This document shows positions 12,560 through 12,842 of a stretch of DNA of 12,842 nt, in pieces (position 1 is the stretch's first letter; the number at the start of each line of letters is the position of its first letter). Position numbers and translations under genes: made by a program. The notes under the pieces were generated by a model, which was not told the DNA's origin, did not search any database, and saw only the letters and a program-made list of their open reading frames with translations. The stretch comes from an uncultured Collinsella sp. GTDB lineage: Bacteria > Actinomycetota > Coriobacteriia > Coriobacteriales > Coriobacteriaceae. Location: assembly GCA_958421035.1 (NCBI GenBank), contig CATZKS010000062.1, positions 1 through 12,842 of the forward strand, read 5' to 3'.

Positions 12560-12811
12560 CTAAAATGCCTTCTCGTTCAAGAATTCCCTGAACGCGGGAA
12601 TGTCAAATCCAACGAGACCACGCCCGCGCTCTCCAATGACGCCGTCCTCCAGTAGACGGCGTTTGTATTGGCTTGCGTAGTTGCTGGCGACGCCCATGCG
12701 TTTGGCTATTTCCGAGACCCTGCTGGGGCCAGAATCGGGCAGCATCGCGAGCAAAAACTCAATGTCTTTATCGGAAAGCTCCCGATAGGTCGTTTCGAGA
12801 GAAGCCCGATG
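12560..12811 (-). pseudogene. C-terminal part of an AAA ATPase with winged-helix tail, broken by a frameshift
   Basis: The minus-strand frame encodes ETTYRELSDKDIEFLLAMLP, then SRVSEIAKRMGVASNYASQY, then KRRLLEDGVIGERGRGLVGF, ending in IPAFREFLNEKAF. This is the C-terminal winged helix of a common family of stand-alone AAA ATPases of unknown function. An in-frame TGA at 12812-12814 cuts it. The bases up to the window edge read GVFRQLEKHDIGLLSKRP in another frame, suggesting a frameshifted continuation rather than an unrelated sequence. The ATPase core, if it exists, lies beyond the window. An ATG at 12754 could start a short product, but it lacks a ribosome site. Confidence 0.65.
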
Positions 12812-12842
12812 TCATGCTTCTCGAGTTGCCTGAAGACGCCAT

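Noticed and set aside
1..12842. tRNA, rRNA, CRISPR arrays, transposases, phage or defence genes
   Set aside because: No cloverleaf, spaced repeat array, transposase or nuclease motif was found on reading both strands; only remnants hint at past insertions.

Overview
The window looks like a chromosomal accessory stretch from a high-GC, Gram-positive gut-type actinobacterium, most likely a member of the Coriobacteriia. The reasons are GC-rich third positions, strong AGGAGG-type ribosome sites, an LPXTG-anchored surface protein, and a family mix (aldo/keto reductases, flavodoxins, small MerR and LysR regulators) that is common there. This placement is an inference from gene content; no rRNA or marker gene is present.

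Layout. 1-722: two overlapping SAM methyltransferase genes on the minus strand, the second cut by the window edge. 723-1124: a non-coding stretch with folded inverted repeats. 1125-5630: a LysR-controlled reductase island. It holds an aldo/keto reductase plus a YqhD-like iron-type alcohol dehydrogenase (minus strand, one operon), a flavodoxin remnant, a second aldo/keto reductase (minus), and the divergent LysR gene (plus) with a terminator. 5684-6452: a MerR C-terminal remnant, a YjdF/DUF2992 gene with a structured leader that is probably a yjdF-type riboswitch, a large inverted repeat and an ATPase remnant. 6579-10160: a MerR regulator (minus) diverging from a five-gene plus-strand operon (RibD/DHFR-like reductase, cupin, carboxymuconolactone decarboxylase-like protein, aldo/keto reductase, flavodoxin). 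10161-10678: decayed coding fragments. 10679-11599: an LPXTG surface protein (minus). 11920-12450: an iron-sulfur-flavoprotein-like FMN reductase (plus). 12461-12842: a long inverted repeat and the broken 3' part of a winged-helix AAA ATPase gene.

How the genes fit together. Two separately regulated modules both encode NAD(P)H-dependent reduction of carbonyls or other electrophiles, with flavodoxin-type electron carriers. The LysR module has two promoters of nearly identical build: the same 22-bp motif, then 9 nt, then a shared CCAACG-N2-AACTTC block, then matched -35/-10 positions. This ties the separate reductase genes into one regulon. The MerR module has a textbook 19-bp-spacer promoter with an overlapping dyad. 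Its regulator carries a Cys at position 54, where aldehyde-sensing NmlR/AdhR-type MerR proteins have theirs, so the operon is probably induced by reactive aldehydes or other thiol-reactive compounds.

Most of the window is conventional. I do not see a clear new defence or mobile system. The best leads are the shared LysR promoter architecture, the MerR-controlled electrophile operon, and the yjdF leader with a complementary anti-Shine-Dalgarno sequence. Several remnants (flavodoxin, MerR, two different ATPases, unidentified fragments) show that this is a region of repeated gain and loss.
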